Shown in pieces: positions 8,858 through 17,855 of a stretch of 64,000 bases of DNA. The first letter of the stretch is position 1. Every line of letters starts with the position of its first letter. Below the pieces are notes generated by a model. That model was not told where the DNA came from, did not search any database, and saw only the letters and a program-made list of their open reading frames with translations. Made by a program: the position numbers and the translations under genes. This DNA is from JBCCCJ01 sp039029315 (GTDB lineage Bacteria; Bacteroidota; Bacteroidia; J057). The DNA lies in the NCBI GenBank assembly GCA_039029315.1, contig JBCCGK010000064.1, positions 4,445 through 68,444 of the forward strand, in the 5' to 3' direction.

Positions 8858-10273
8858 TCACATAACAATCTGTTTGCTATAGCCAAAGAGGTTCGATTGC
8901 TTTACGGCCCGCACCACCTGTTCTGGGACCTTCTCTTCCCATCCTTCTTCTCCTCTTCGAATCATGGCCAACACCTCATCTGAATAAATACGTAACAATT
9001 CAGAATTGACCGTCTCGAGCGCTTCTATCTTATGAGCTGCAAACAGGTACTGAAACAAATGCTGTAACTTTTCAGATAGTTCGAAGGTATCGAGGTGGAG
9101 GATTTCCTGTTGATCATCTGTCAGGGCAGGATATACATACAGCTTGACATCTGCTCCAAACAAAATCCCGAATGCCTGTAAGATGCCTCCCTGAATGCCC
9201 TCATAGTACTGCTCATCAAAAATCTGCTCCAAATTGCGGATACCCAGAATGAGACCAATTTTTCGTTTTCGATTGAAGGTCGAGAGGTATGCCACCAAGC
9301 GATAGTACTCCTGATAGCTGGAAATCAAAACAGTCTGTCCCAGGGAACATAAAATATCCACTCGGTCCAGAAAATCCTGTTCATCAATCTTGCCTTCAGC
9401 AGTCAGATTTTTTAGTGTTAGTTCTGACAAGACGAGCATACCCTCTGGATCAACATCAGGTTCTTCCACAAACTTCTGTGTCCCGAGCCGGAGCATATCC
9501 ATATTCACATGTGTCAGTGGCCGAAATCTTCCACGAAGGATTAGGATATTCTTTTTGTACAGTGCTTCAGAAGCATGCATGACTTTTCCGTCTGGGCCAA
9601 ACATAGCGGCATTGGTCATTCTTCGTTTGACCAGTTTCAGGCTCAACACTCGATTATCTACCCAGTCAAAATCTGGCCCATGAATGCTGCACATGTCTAC
9701 TTCAATCCGATCTTTGGACAGGCCTTGCACCAGGTTTTTGAGAAACATATCGAGATCTTCTGCACACTGGTAACATCCATAAATCAGATTCACCCCGATA
9801 ATGCCAATCGCCTCTTGCTGCCAGATTGTCTCAGGATCTTTGAGCATAAAATGAAGAATGATTTCATTGGGAGCAGACTTCGGTCGGAGTTGAAATCGAA
9901 TTCCCAACCAGCCATGTCCCTGATTGGTCTTGCGGTAGTTCAAGGTCTCCACTGTGGAAGCCAATGCAAAAAAGCAAGTATTGTCCGCACGACTGCTCAA
10001 TCGTTCGGGAAGTAAAACATACTCATGATCCAGCATGGTAATCAGTCGGTCCTGACAGACGTATCGTCCGGTCTTTCCATAGATTGCATCGCTGAACTCC
10101 ATGTCATAGGCTGACATCGTCTTTGCAATCGTACCGGAAGCGCCTCCAGCCTTAAAGAAATGGTGTGCAATAGGTTGTCCTGCTCCAATCTCAGCAAAGG
10201 AGCCATACCATTGTCGATTAAGATTGATTTTGAGCGCTTTTTCTTTGGTGGTTAACTCCCGAAATTGATCCAT
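8858..10273 (-). CDS. conserved cytoplasmic protein of unknown function
   Basis: A 471-residue soluble protein. I placed the start at MDQFRELTTKEKALKINL because that is where family similarity begins in my recollection; an ATG 14 codons earlier (10315) is possible. The N-terminal motif YGSFAEIGAGQ, then FFKAGGASGTIAKTMSAYDM, is strikingly conserved across Bacteroidota and some other phyla. The family is often given misleading automatic names such as TonB-dependent receptor, for which there is no signal peptide, plug or barrel here. It contains no classical nucleotide-binding loop that I can assign. It follows the MDR dehydrogenase on the same strand and may be cotranscribed. Confidence 0.8.
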   Translation of the reverse strand: MDQFRELTTKEKALKINLNRQWYGSFAEIGAGQPIAHHFFKAGGASGTIAKTMSAYDMEFSDAIYGKTGRYVCQDRLITMLDHEYVLLPERLSSRADNTCFFALASTVETLNYRKTNQGHGWLGIRFQLRPKSAPNEIILHFMLKDPETIWQQEAIGIIGVNLIYGCYQCAEDLDMFLKNLVQGLSKDRIEVDMCSIHGPDFDWVDNRVLSLKLVKRRMTNAAMFGPDGKVMHASEALYKKNILILRGRFRPLTHVNMDMLRLGTQKFVEEPDVDPEGMLVLSELTLKNLTAEGKIDEQDFLDRVDILCSLGQTVLISSYQEYYRLVAYLSTFNRKRKIGLILGIRNLEQIFDEQYYEGIQGGILQAFGILFGADVKLYVYPALTDDQQEILHLDTFELSEKLQHLFQYLFAAHKIEALETVNSELLRIYSDEVLAMIRRGEEGWEEKVPEQVVRAVKQSNLFGYSKQIVM

Positions 10274-10369
10274 AAATCCTGATACACGATTGATTGGGTC
10301 AGCTGATCTCCGCATGTCTCCTCAATAAAATTAGGCATTCGCTGAGGAAAAATTGGCGCAAATCTATTA

Positions 10370-11335
10370 TCAATATTTCACCACCCATGCAAATTCTTTA
10401 TTGGTTCCTTCTCTCAATTGTGTAAACACATTGGGAAGTTCCTCAAAAGCTATCTCTGCGGTCAGATGCTGGTCAAATGCTGGTTGCTTGAGAAGTTCGA
10501 ATACCACCTCCTTGCGGCGGCGATAGTTCCAGCGACGACTGTGATAAGGAGGAAGATGAGAGACTTGAGAACTGATGAGTTGTTTTCGTTGGCTATGAAA
10601 ATCACCGCCTAATTGCAGACTCACTGATTTGTTCCCATACCAACTCAGCTCAATAATTTTTCCTTCGAACCCCACTTGATCTATGGCCGCTTGCAGACCT
10701 TCTTCACTGGCACTGGTATGAAAAACGGCATCATAGGAGATCCCTTCTGTGCCTTTGTCCTGGGTCCAAAAGCCCATCTGTTCAGCCAAATATTGCCGCC
10801 GAAGATCAATATCCTGGACCACTACTTCGACCGCGCCGATCATAGACAAAACCCTGGCGACCAGGGAGCCGATGATCCCAAATCCTATGACCAGGACTTT
10901 GTCTCCAATGCTGATTTGTCCATCCCAAACAGCATTGAGCGCTGTCTCCAGATTGCTGGCGAGAGTAGCTCGACTGGGGGGAATTTCATCCGGAACCACA
11001 AAGAGATCCTGAGAGGCAACAACGCACTCAGCCTGATGTGGATGCAACAGATGCACGACCTTGTCAACATATGGATGATTCTCGGTAATCACTCTCCCTA
11101 CCAGCGAATAGCCATATTTGACAGGAAAGGAAAAATCTCCGCCCATGTAGGGGACGCGCATTTGAGGATACAATTCTTTCGGAACTTGCCCAAGGGCAAC
11201 GAGTCGCTCAGTACCTGTACTGATCAGTGAATAAAGGGCCTGGACCTGGCAACTACCTTCCTGCAAAGTTGGCAAGGGTTCTTCTCGAATAAGGGACTGG
11301 CCTCCTGTTAAATGCCAGCATGAACGTGTCGTCAC
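10370..11335 (-). CDS. MDR-superfamily (alcohol dehydrogenase-like) oxidoreductase
   Basis: A 321-residue medium-chain dehydrogenase/reductase, probably starting at GTG. The N-terminal GroES-like half contains LISTGTERLVALGQVP and KYGYSLVGRV. The Rossmann half has VLVIGFGIIGSLVAR (GxGxxG) around residue 155 and an acidic residue (VVVQDIDLRR) that favours NAD. The four-cysteine structural zinc lobe of classical ADHs is absent. It resembles the BchC-like and threonine-dehydrogenase-like branch. It lies downstream of the RibA and RibD-like genes, 311 bp away on the same strand. In other bacteria such MDR proteins sit beside GTP cyclohydrolase II, RibD-C and PTPS genes, so a step on a pterin- or flavin-derived intermediate is plausible but inferred. 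Confidence 0.8.
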   Translation of the reverse strand: MTTRSCWHLTGGQSLIREEPLPTLQEGSCQVQALYSLISTGTERLVALGQVPKELYPQMRVPYMGGDFSFPVKYGYSLVGRVITENHPYVDKVVHLLHPHQAECVVASQDLFVVPDEIPPSRATLASNLETALNAVWDGQISIGDKVLVIGFGIIGSLVARVLSMIGAVEVVVQDIDLRRQYLAEQMGFWTQDKGTEGISYDAVFHTSASEEGLQAAIDQVGFEGKIIELSWYGNKSVSLQLGGDFHSQRKQLISSQVSHLPPYHSRRWNYRRRKEVVFELLKQPAFDQHLTAEIAFEELPNVFTQLREGTNKEFAWVVKY

Positions 11336-11646
11336 AAAAAATAGAATTCAATAGGTTTCAAGCAAGTGATATGGGAAGTTACAGATAATTCAGGAGACGA
11401 CAAACGACCTTAAGAGGTCGGTCAGGTGCAGAAAATAGCCGAACTATCTCTTTTCCTTCCTTTCATCAATCGCTCTTCTTCAGAAACTGTCCTGATTTAG
11501 GCATCTGTTGATTGAAAGCAGGATTTTGGGGTTCTGTCAAGGCATTTTTTTGAATAATCCGAGGAATGGGGATTTCGAGAAAAAATAATGCGTTCAGCTT
11601 CCCAAAAGGCATATGCCAAAGGTCTGAGGGGAACTCAAGGCAGGTG
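11336..11646. other. 311-bp intergenic region between RibD-like and MDR genes
   Basis: It contains a short hairpin CGACCT-TAAG-AGGTCG at 11407-11422. The hairpin has no T-tract and so is not an obvious terminator. No convincing coding potential was found. The gap probably holds a promoter for the MDR gene, but no clear TAnnTTTG element stands out. Confidence 0.4.
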
Positions 11647-12645
11647 CTATCGTTCAGGTTCTCCAACGAACATATAGCTATCACCAACTTGAAGAAAGGT
11701 AAAGGAGGCAAATCGAACGGCTTCCTTGACCTGGGCGATTTCGGGCAAGACAATCCCACTGATCCCAGACCCAAAGATTTGCGGAGAGAAGTGAAACTGC
11801 ATAACATCCAACATCTGATCTTTCAGGAAGTTGGAGGTAGTTTCAGAACCGCCTTCTACATACACAGAATGTATGCCTTCCTGATGCAGACAGCAAAGGA
11901 TATCTTCACAGGAGATATGCCCATTGCTTGACGGCAAATATTTGTAATCCAGATGTTTTTCAGAAGTCTTGGGTTCGCTCCCCAACACCAAAACAGGGTC
12001 TACACAGCTATTGATCAAACTCGAAAAGTCTCTGGCTGAAGAGCTGATGACTATCCTCCGGGGATTGTCTCCTTGCACCAGTCGAACCGTGAGAGAAGGT
12101 CGATCGTTGGACAATGTCCGTGTTCCAATCATGATGCCATCACACAAGGCTCGCATGCGATGTGCATGAAGCAGATTCTCAGGATTCCCGATCCATTTGG
12201 AATCGCCGGTCTGCGTAGCAATCTTACCATCAAGGGTTTGTGCGAAATGCGAAACAGCAATGGCGCGTTGCAGACGATGGGCGCGCAAAGGCAGGAAACA
12301 ATAAGCCAGATACGATTGGAGGAGTGTCCACTCTTGTTGACTCAGGGTTCCGATATTCGAGACGCGAATGGAATATAAATTATCGACCTGCGCACAGGCA
12401 GTATCTTCCCGAGGTGTTGCTTGGTCTGATAGGCCAATCCACAGTTGCTTGCTCCCGACAGAGGGCAGAAGTGGGGTATCAAAAGACAACTGTTCATTCT
12501 CCCCAAATTCCAGCATCAGGTATGCAGGCGGGACATCGACAGTCCTCATTCGCTTTTTGAGCAACAATAATGTCCGCCAAAGGCTTTCCAGCAGTTGATC
12601 CTGGCGCAATGGTGTGTGATATGCTTCAGTGTTCTCCATTGCCAT
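11647..12645 (-). CDS. RibD C-terminal / dihydrofolate-reductase-like protein with extra N-terminal domain
   Basis: 332 residues. The C-terminal ~200 (from AIAVSHFAQTLDGKIA) are a RibD reductase/DHFR-like NADPH-binding domain. Visible motifs are TLDGKIAT, MRALCDGIMIGTRTLSNDRP and VYVEGGSETTSNFL. The first ~125 residues do not match the RibD deaminase: the zinc motif HAE..PCxxxxxxPPC is missing. It therefore cannot perform the two-step RibD reaction alone. Its start overlaps the end of the GTP cyclohydrolase II gene by 20 bp, so the two are translationally coupled and probably act in sequence, reducing the keto-sugar of a pyrimidine made from the GCH II product. Whether this serves riboflavin or a special metabolite is open. 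Confidence 0.85.
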   Translation of the reverse strand: MAMENTEAYHTPLRQDQLLESLWRTLLLLKKRMRTVDVPPAYLMLEFGENEQLSFDTPLLPSVGSKQLWIGLSDQATPREDTACAQVDNLYSIRVSNIGTLSQQEWTLLQSYLAYCFLPLRAHRLQRAIAVSHFAQTLDGKIATQTGDSKWIGNPENLLHAHRMRALCDGIMIGTRTLSNDRPSLTVRLVQGDNPRRIVISSSARDFSSLINSCVDPVLVLGSEPKTSEKHLDYKYLPSSNGHISCEDILCCLHQEGIHSVYVEGGSETTSNFLKDQMLDVMQFHFSPQIFGSGISGIVLPEIAQVKEAVRFASFTFLQVGDSYMFVGEPER

Positions 12646-13231
12646 TGGAAGAGATATTCAACAGATGTCCCATGACACGCTGTTTGGTGTGCAAGTAGAA
12701 TTTGTTCTCTTGTCTGGGAGATATTTCCAGTGGAACACGCTCGACGATGGACACATTGGCATCATCAAATGCAGCGAGTTTCTCTGGATTATTGGTCATC
12801 AGACGAATCTTTTGCACGCCAAGGTCTTCGAGAATACGGATCGCGATATCAAATTTTCTGGAATCGACCTCAAATCCCAGCTTGGTATTGGCTTCGGCGG
12901 TATCGAATCCTTCATCTTGCAAATTATAGGCATGCATCTTATTCACCAGACCTATCCCTCTCCCTTCTTGACGGAGATACAGGACAAGTCCCCCTTGCTT
13001 GGAAATGGTTTTCATAGCCGCTTCCAATTGTTCTCCACAATCGCATCTCACAGAGCCAAAGACATCTCCAGTCATACATTCAGAGTGAATCCGAACCAGA
13101 ACTGGTTCATCTGAAGACCACCCTTCCTGAATCAAGGCGAGATGAGGCATTTCGCTGGGTGTATTGGCATAGGCGATCATAGAAAATTGGCCCCATCGAG
13201 TTGGTAATACAGTTTTGGCTAGTCTTTGCAT
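12626..13231 (-). CDS. ribA: GTP cyclohydrolase II (stand-alone)
   Basis: A 201-residue cytoplasmic enzyme that opens GTP to 2,5-diamino-6-ribosylamino-4(3H)-pyrimidinone 5'-phosphate, releasing formate and pyrophosphate. I chose the ATG giving MQRLAKTVLPTRWGQF, which aligns with the E. coli RibA start; the longer frame begins with TTG at 13285. The zinc cysteines are in HSECMTGDVFGSVRCDCGEQ, the GTP-binding motif in YLRQEGRGIGLVNKM and the catalytic region in LMTNNPEKLAAF. Bacteroidota normally carry GCH II as the C-terminal half of a RibBA fusion, so this lone copy suggests a second, dedicated pathway. It overlaps the RibD-like gene by 20 bp. Confidence 0.93.
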   Translation of the reverse strand: MQRLAKTVLPTRWGQFSMIAYANTPSEMPHLALIQEGWSSDEPVLVRIHSECMTGDVFGSVRCDCGEQLEAAMKTISKQGGLVLYLRQEGRGIGLVNKMHAYNLQDEGFDTAEANTKLGFEVDSRKFDIAIRILEDLGVQKIRLMTNNPEKLAAFDDANVSIVERVPLEISPRQENKFYLHTKQRVMGHLLNISSNGNGEH

Positions 13232-13395
13232 GAAGGAAAAAACAGTTTGGTAAGGATCATGTGATGAGGTGTATGTTTCTATCAAAAAAGGATTCCCATT
13301 TACAAACGGAAAGGAGTCTCCATTTGCTGCCCGGCAATTTATACATTGTTAATGGTAAACTCAACCAGAGTTCACATACGATCCCCAGGAGATCG

Positions 13396-14196
13396 TCAAT
13401 TGAAGGACAACTCTACCTGATAGCCGGTATGTTTCCGAATGTTGAGCACCTGTCCATGTTCAAAAAACAAGTACTGCCCCCGGATTCCCTGAAGTTCTCC
13501 CTTGATGTCAGGGAGTTTGTCAAATCCAATACTTTTTATTTTCTCTGGATAATGAGCCATTGGATAGGTCAGGGTTAGGATATCTTCCTTGTCGCTGATA
13601 TATTCTTGCAAAATGGGAGAGAGTTCTTCTGCCAGGCGGTCCTTCTCATCAAGCAGATCCACCTCTTCATTTCTCACATCCTGTAGCATTTTCCGCCAAT
13701 TGGTCTTGTCTGTAACATGCTCTTTGAGTGCTACTTCAATCTCTCCAGCCAACTGCCGATAGGGTGTTTCGGCCAAATGAATGACCTGCCAGGCCCCCTG
13801 ATCGATCCATCTGGTTGGTACTTGCACACTTCTTGTTACTCCGACTTTGACCGCACTGGTCAAGGCTAAATAGACAACATGTGGCTGTACGTGGTTTTCC
13901 TCTTCCCATTCTACATCTCGGCCTACTCCCAGGTGACCTTCACACAATTCAGGCCTGATGATGCAAGGAGAGTTGGCAGGATGGTTCGTAAAATGGTTGT
14001 AACAAAATCCCTGACCAAAGGCTTTTTTGGTTTTGTTGCCACAGATTTTGCAATGAATCAAGCCTGTGTAATGAAAATGAATCTGTTTGCCGATCAACTC
14101 ATTCATGGAGATGCGCGCCTCTCCCAGTTCAAGTTCATACTGAATCGGATCAGCCAGGCTGACCCGCATTTTTTTGAGATTGCCGAGAATGCTCAT
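13396..14196 (-). CDS. DUF2797 protein
   Basis: 266 residues from the ATG giving MSILGNLKKM; an upstream non-ATG start would add 26 unconserved residues. Family features are a four-cysteine zinc knuckle (HCKICGNKTKKAFGQGFCYNH) near residue 50, then CEGHLGVGRDVEWEEENH. A GIY-YIG-like core follows (HVVYLALTSAVKVGVTR), then RWIDQGAW. The function of DUF2797 proteins is unknown; a nuclease-like fold has been suggested from the GIY-YIG resemblance. It is upstream of ribA on the same strand, with a gap of about 165 bp. Confidence 0.8.
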   Translation of the reverse strand: MSILGNLKKMRVSLADPIQYELELGEARISMNELIGKQIHFHYTGLIHCKICGNKTKKAFGQGFCYNHFTNHPANSPCIIRPELCEGHLGVGRDVEWEEENHVQPHVVYLALTSAVKVGVTRSVQVPTRWIDQGAWQVIHLAETPYRQLAGEIEVALKEHVTDKTNWRKMLQDVRNEEVDLLDEKDRLAEELSPILQEYISDKEDILTLTYPMAHYPEKIKSIGFDKLPDIKGELQGIRGQYLFFEHGQVLNIRKHTGYQVELSFN

Positions 14197-14291
14197 AAAA
14201 ATTCTGATTTTCTGGAAGGCAAAGGTAGGGGGGAATGATGGAGAAGGGCAAGTCTTACAAGCAGAAGTCGTCAATTAAGGCACTCAGCTCG

Positions 14292-15119
14292 CTAAAATCT
14301 TAACCGAATGCCCATCCCAACGCCCAAGGTGCCATCACTCAACCCAATGGGCTCAAAGCTGGGTTTCAATTCCCAACTCGAATTGGAGGTCAGATCTTCT
14401 GATACATCGAATCCTCTCAGATGTGCATCCACAAATGCCTCTGCTACCGAAATCAAGTGCCAACCGACAACTCCGAGTACCGCATAATCACGATTTTGCC
14501 GAAAGCTATTCCTTCGATTGCGGATTCCATCAGAGTCCAATCCCTGGAAATCAGGACCAGGATCACAGGGGGTTTCGCTTACCTTACAGAGAAAGGCATC
14601 TCCATAGATTCCATATTGCTGGTTGTTGTAGCTGGCCCACCAAACCGCTCCCCCATAGCCTATGAGGAAAATAGGCACCTTCCAATACCTCCGATTGTAA
14701 ATCTGTCCCAGTGTCGGAATAAGCAATGCCCGTTGCCAGGCAATCGTAGGATCGAAGGGAGGAGGTCGTGGAGCTGGCAAGGCTCCTTTGGGAAAGGGCA
14801 GAACGATATCATCTCGCCAGGGGAACTTCAGTTTGAGCTTTGTTTTTTTTTCTTCTTCGTAAATTTCAGGTAGGCCCGCTTCAATATTCTGAACGGTTTT
14901 CTGAATTTTTTCTTTTAGGGTAAGAGGAGTCGTATCTGCCTGAGCGGCAAATAAGGAATCCTGAAGTGCAATCGCTGCTTCAACATCAGACAGTGTTCTC
15001 AGCGAGTCTTGCCTCAGCGATCCTGAAAGTCTTGTCGTATCAATCTGCGCAATAAGACTTGCTGATGAAAGTCCCCACCAGCAAAACAGCAACAATAATA
15101 ATCGAAAATAATCCTTCAT
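14292..15119 (-). CDS. DUF5683 domain protein, exported
   Basis: 275 residues. I start it at MKDYFRLLLLLFCWWGLSSASLIA, a signal peptide; a longer frame overlapping parB by 20 bp exists. After a low-complexity acidic/basic linker (EEEKKTKLKLKFPWRD) comes the DUF5683 core. That core has AWQRALLIPTLGQIYNRRYW, a hydrophobic hairpin VPIFLIGYGGAVWWAS and a second one (YAVLGVVGWHLISVAEAFVDAHL). A short beta segment ends in GMGIRLRF. This gene commonly follows parB in Bacteroidota; its role is not known. Confidence 0.82.
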   Translation of the reverse strand: MKDYFRLLLLLFCWWGLSSASLIAQIDTTRLSGSLRQDSLRTLSDVEAAIALQDSLFAAQADTTPLTLKEKIQKTVQNIEAGLPEIYEEEKKTKLKLKFPWRDDIVLPFPKGALPAPRPPPFDPTIAWQRALLIPTLGQIYNRRYWKVPIFLIGYGGAVWWASYNNQQYGIYGDAFLCKVSETPCDPGPDFQGLDSDGIRNRRNSFRQNRDYAVLGVVGWHLISVAEAFVDAHLRGFDVSEDLTSNSSWELKPSFEPIGLSDGTLGVGMGIRLRF

Positions 15120-15204
15120 CGGCCGTTCAATCATAAACCTGTCATTCACCCGATCTGATACTAAGGTGTCGCAATGAAGCGAATCGGTTGTATACAACGA
15201 ATGA

Positions 15205-16092
15205 TCAGGAATCAAGGATTTCACTTAGAATCCAGTTTAGGTCTTCTGTAGAATTAAATGGAATGGTAATTTCTCCCTGCCCATTGGATTTTTGAGACAG
15301 GCGGACCTTGTTTCCAAACTTGGAGGTAAGTTGATCTCCGACCTTGTTGAGATGAATTTGCCCAGCAGAATTGCCAGCATCCTTTTTGTCTTCGTTTTGT
15401 TGCTTTTTGGGTTGTTTCAGACGCTTGACAAGCTCTTCAGTTTTTCGGACTGAGAGTTCCTGCTCAACAATGTCTTTGTACACGGCTAATTGCATAGCAG
15501 GTTCGCCCAATCCATTCAGAGCTTTGGCATGGCCAGTAGAGATACTGTTGTCTCTCAATCCTGCCTGAACATCCGTGGGCAGTTTCAGCAGTGCCAAAAA
15601 GTTGGTTACGGTGCTCCTTCCCTTGCCAACCTTTCCGCCCAGATCTTCTTGCTTTAAGCCTAACTCATCGATCATCCGCTGATAGGTCAAGGCAATTTCG
15701 ATAGGGTTGAGGTCCTCGCGCTGTATATTTTCGATCAAGGCCATCTCCAGCATTTCCTCATCATTGGCAGTACGAATATAAGCTGGAATGTCGCTGAGTC
15801 CTGCGATCTTGGATGCGCGTAGACGTCGTTCGCCCGAAATCAGCTGAAATTTGTTCTCAGCTAGTTTTCGAACTGTGATGGGCTGTATGATGCCATGTAC
15901 TTTGATGGAATCGGCCAACTCCTGTAGTGCCAATTCGTCAAATTCCTGGCGAGGCTGATACGGGTTTCGTTCAATTTGTCGAACCGGGATGTCAGCTGTA
16001 GACTGATTGGAACTGCTCTTGTTAGGTACATCTGTTGGAAGGATAGATCCCAGTCCGCGTCCGAGGGCTGCACGTTTTTTTGGTTTTGCCAT
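15205..16092 (-). CDS. parB: ParB-family chromosome partitioning protein
   Basis: 295 residues. The start at MAKPKKRAALGRGLGSILP matches the classic ParB N-terminus. The CTP-binding ParB/Srx domain shows IERNPYQPRQEFD and ISGERRLRASKIAG. The central helix-turn-helix (LGGKVGKGRSTVTNFLALLKLP) binds parS, and a C-terminal dimerisation domain follows a Lys/Gln-rich linker. It nucleates on parS sites near the origin and works with the ParA ATPase. ParA normally lies immediately upstream but is absent here, where a PQQ-repeat gene is found instead. Confidence 0.93.
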   Translation of the reverse strand: MAKPKKRAALGRGLGSILPTDVPNKSSSNQSTADIPVRQIERNPYQPRQEFDELALQELADSIKVHGIIQPITVRKLAENKFQLISGERRLRASKIAGLSDIPAYIRTANDEEMLEMALIENIQREDLNPIEIALTYQRMIDELGLKQEDLGGKVGKGRSTVTNFLALLKLPTDVQAGLRDNSISTGHAKALNGLGEPAMQLAVYKDIVEQELSVRKTEELVKRLKQPKKQQNEDKKDAGNSAGQIHLNKVGDQLTSKFGNKVRLSQKSNGQGEITIPFNSTEDLNWILSEILDS

Positions 16093-16217
16093 GAGGAAAA
16101 TGCTTTGCTCTGACAAAAATACACGAAAGAGTTGAGAGTTCCGAGTGAGGCAAGAAAGCTTGGTCTATCCTTCATGCTCCCGTCAGGGATTGGTGGGTCA
16201 GGGACAATGCTCATCGA

Positions 16218-17780
16218 CTACTCTGCACGATTTGTATGAGCAGCATTCCCTCCCCAAGTTGGCCAACCTGTCAGCTTTTTTTGCCCTGTATCCAGACAAA
16301 TAAATTTTCCACTCATCGTGGTAAGATAGATTTTACCCAGGTCTACCACAGGCTGCGCACGGACTTGTTCTTTCATTTTTTTCTGATAAAGGAGTTTGCC
16401 GGATTGGGCTTTGAACAGCAGAAGTTCTCCCCCAAGCGTACAAATGAGAATATTGCCGCCTACCTCCAGAGGTGGAGTGGCCAGATGTCCCCCGGCTTCT
16501 TCCATGCTGCCGGGAAGAGAATATGTCCAGGCCACCTTCCCGTTTTTTGCCTCTGTACAGACCAGTTCATTGCCCATAGTCGAATAATGCCATTTCTGAT
16601 AGGCCAGCATTCTCGATCCTTGATAGGCTTGCAGAGAACTCACACTGACTTGCCCGACATTTGCAGCAGCAGCCTGCCATCCGGAGGCAGCAGGAGCTCC
16701 CATCCCAAACCCATTTCCAGCATCATAAGATTTTGCTTGCTCCGAATAAGAGGATCTCGACTGAATTGCAACATCCAAATAGGGAGCAGAGCGCGTGTAA
16801 GTCATGCCCCTTGATTGATTGGTGGTGCGATCCAGTACGTTCAGTTGTTCTTGCACTCCATGATTATTATCAGCACGCTGACTCAACAACAAATAATCCC
16901 CGGAGATCACAGGCGCAGAGGTCGCTTGCCTGATTTTGGCAGACATGATCTTGCCCGTTTCCTGCTCTATCCGAAAGACTGTCCCAGGAAATGTGGTGAC
17001 GTAGAGGTCCTTGTCCTCTGCTACAGGAGCTGACATCACATCCCCATCTATCCACTTTTGCCACAGGATAGTTCCAGTATGGAGGTCAAAGGCGATCAGG
17101 GCATGTGTATAGTCTCGCTTGAGCGGCCTATCCATCTTGGGCAAGGCAGCTCCAGGCACATTCATATCTTGAATGATTGGGCTTTGATTGGGGGTAGATG
17201 GCACAGAAAAGTGATGACTTTTTTTGGCAGGATAAGCTGTGAAGACCATGCCATTGGCGATGGTCGGTGTGGACATCAATGGGTCTCCCAAATAATAGGA
17301 CCACTTCATTTCTCCACTCTCTGCATTCAGGGCAAAAATGGTACAGGATTCTGTATTGAACACCAATACCCCATCTTCCACCACTCCAGCTGAGGGCCCA
17401 TCATCACTCAAATCTATGGCCCATTTGGTTTTGCCTGATTGGGCATTGAAGGCGTAAAATTGCCGACTTCCAAATCCTCCACTGACATAAGCGGTCCCTT
17501 CATATATAGTAGGACTTGGAGCCATCCCTCGGGAGGGGAGCTGGATTTCAAATCCATTGAGATTCAACTCCATAAAGTCTTTGATCAAGCGAGGAGTTAC
17601 AGCTCCAGGCTCAAATTCTGAAGGAAGAGTTGGTTGTTGGAGTTGAGCCTGTAGCACCTCCTGAAGAATATCCGATGAATCAGAGAGAGGAGGCATCTCT
17701 TGAGAGGGAGATTGCGCGTTGCTTTGGATGTTGGCCAGGATGAAGGCCAGAACAGCTAGAATTACAAATTGCCGATTCAT
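16218..17780 (-). CDS. exported PQQ-like beta-propeller protein
   Basis: 520 residues with the signal peptide MNRQFVILAVLAFILANIQSNA. The body is made of PQQ/quinoprotein-type blades; repeated motifs are FNAQSGKTKWAIDL, LNAESGEMKWSYYL, FDLHTGTILWQKW and FKAQSGKLLYQKK. It has no quinone-binding or catalytic residues that I can assign, so a scaffolding or envelope role (BamB-like fold) is as likely as an enzyme. An insert of about 90 residues around 300-390 breaks the repeats. No T9SS tail is visible. It lies 125 bp upstream of parB on the same strand. Confidence 0.82.
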   Translation of the reverse strand: MNRQFVILAVLAFILANIQSNAQSPSQEMPPLSDSSDILQEVLQAQLQQPTLPSEFEPGAVTPRLIKDFMELNLNGFEIQLPSRGMAPSPTIYEGTAYVSGGFGSRQFYAFNAQSGKTKWAIDLSDDGPSAGVVEDGVLVFNTESCTIFALNAESGEMKWSYYLGDPLMSTPTIANGMVFTAYPAKKSHHFSVPSTPNQSPIIQDMNVPGAALPKMDRPLKRDYTHALIAFDLHTGTILWQKWIDGDVMSAPVAEDKDLYVTTFPGTVFRIEQETGKIMSAKIRQATSAPVISGDYLLLSQRADNNHGVQEQLNVLDRTTNQSRGMTYTRSAPYLDVAIQSRSSYSEQAKSYDAGNGFGMGAPAASGWQAAAANVGQVSVSSLQAYQGSRMLAYQKWHYSTMGNELVCTEAKNGKVAWTYSLPGSMEEAGGHLATPPLEVGGNILICTLGGELLLFKAQSGKLLYQKKMKEQVRAQPVVDLGKIYLTTMSGKFICLDTGQKKLTGWPTWGGNAAHTNRAE

Positions 17781-17855
17781 GTACAGGAAGCTTAACAAAC
17801 AGGAAGTAAAGAAGATCTCAGGTACTAATATTACGAAAATTCTGATTGAATCGTA

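Noticed and set aside
8858..10273. Annotation as TonB-dependent receptor
   Set aside because: No signal peptide, plug or beta-barrel pattern; the protein is soluble.
11466..11807. 113-codon minus-strand frame
   Set aside because: Out of frame with the RibD-like gene it overlaps, and the free part has poor composition.
13879..14238. 119-codon plus-strand frame opposite the DUF2797 gene
   Set aside because: Antisense shadow of a well-supported gene.
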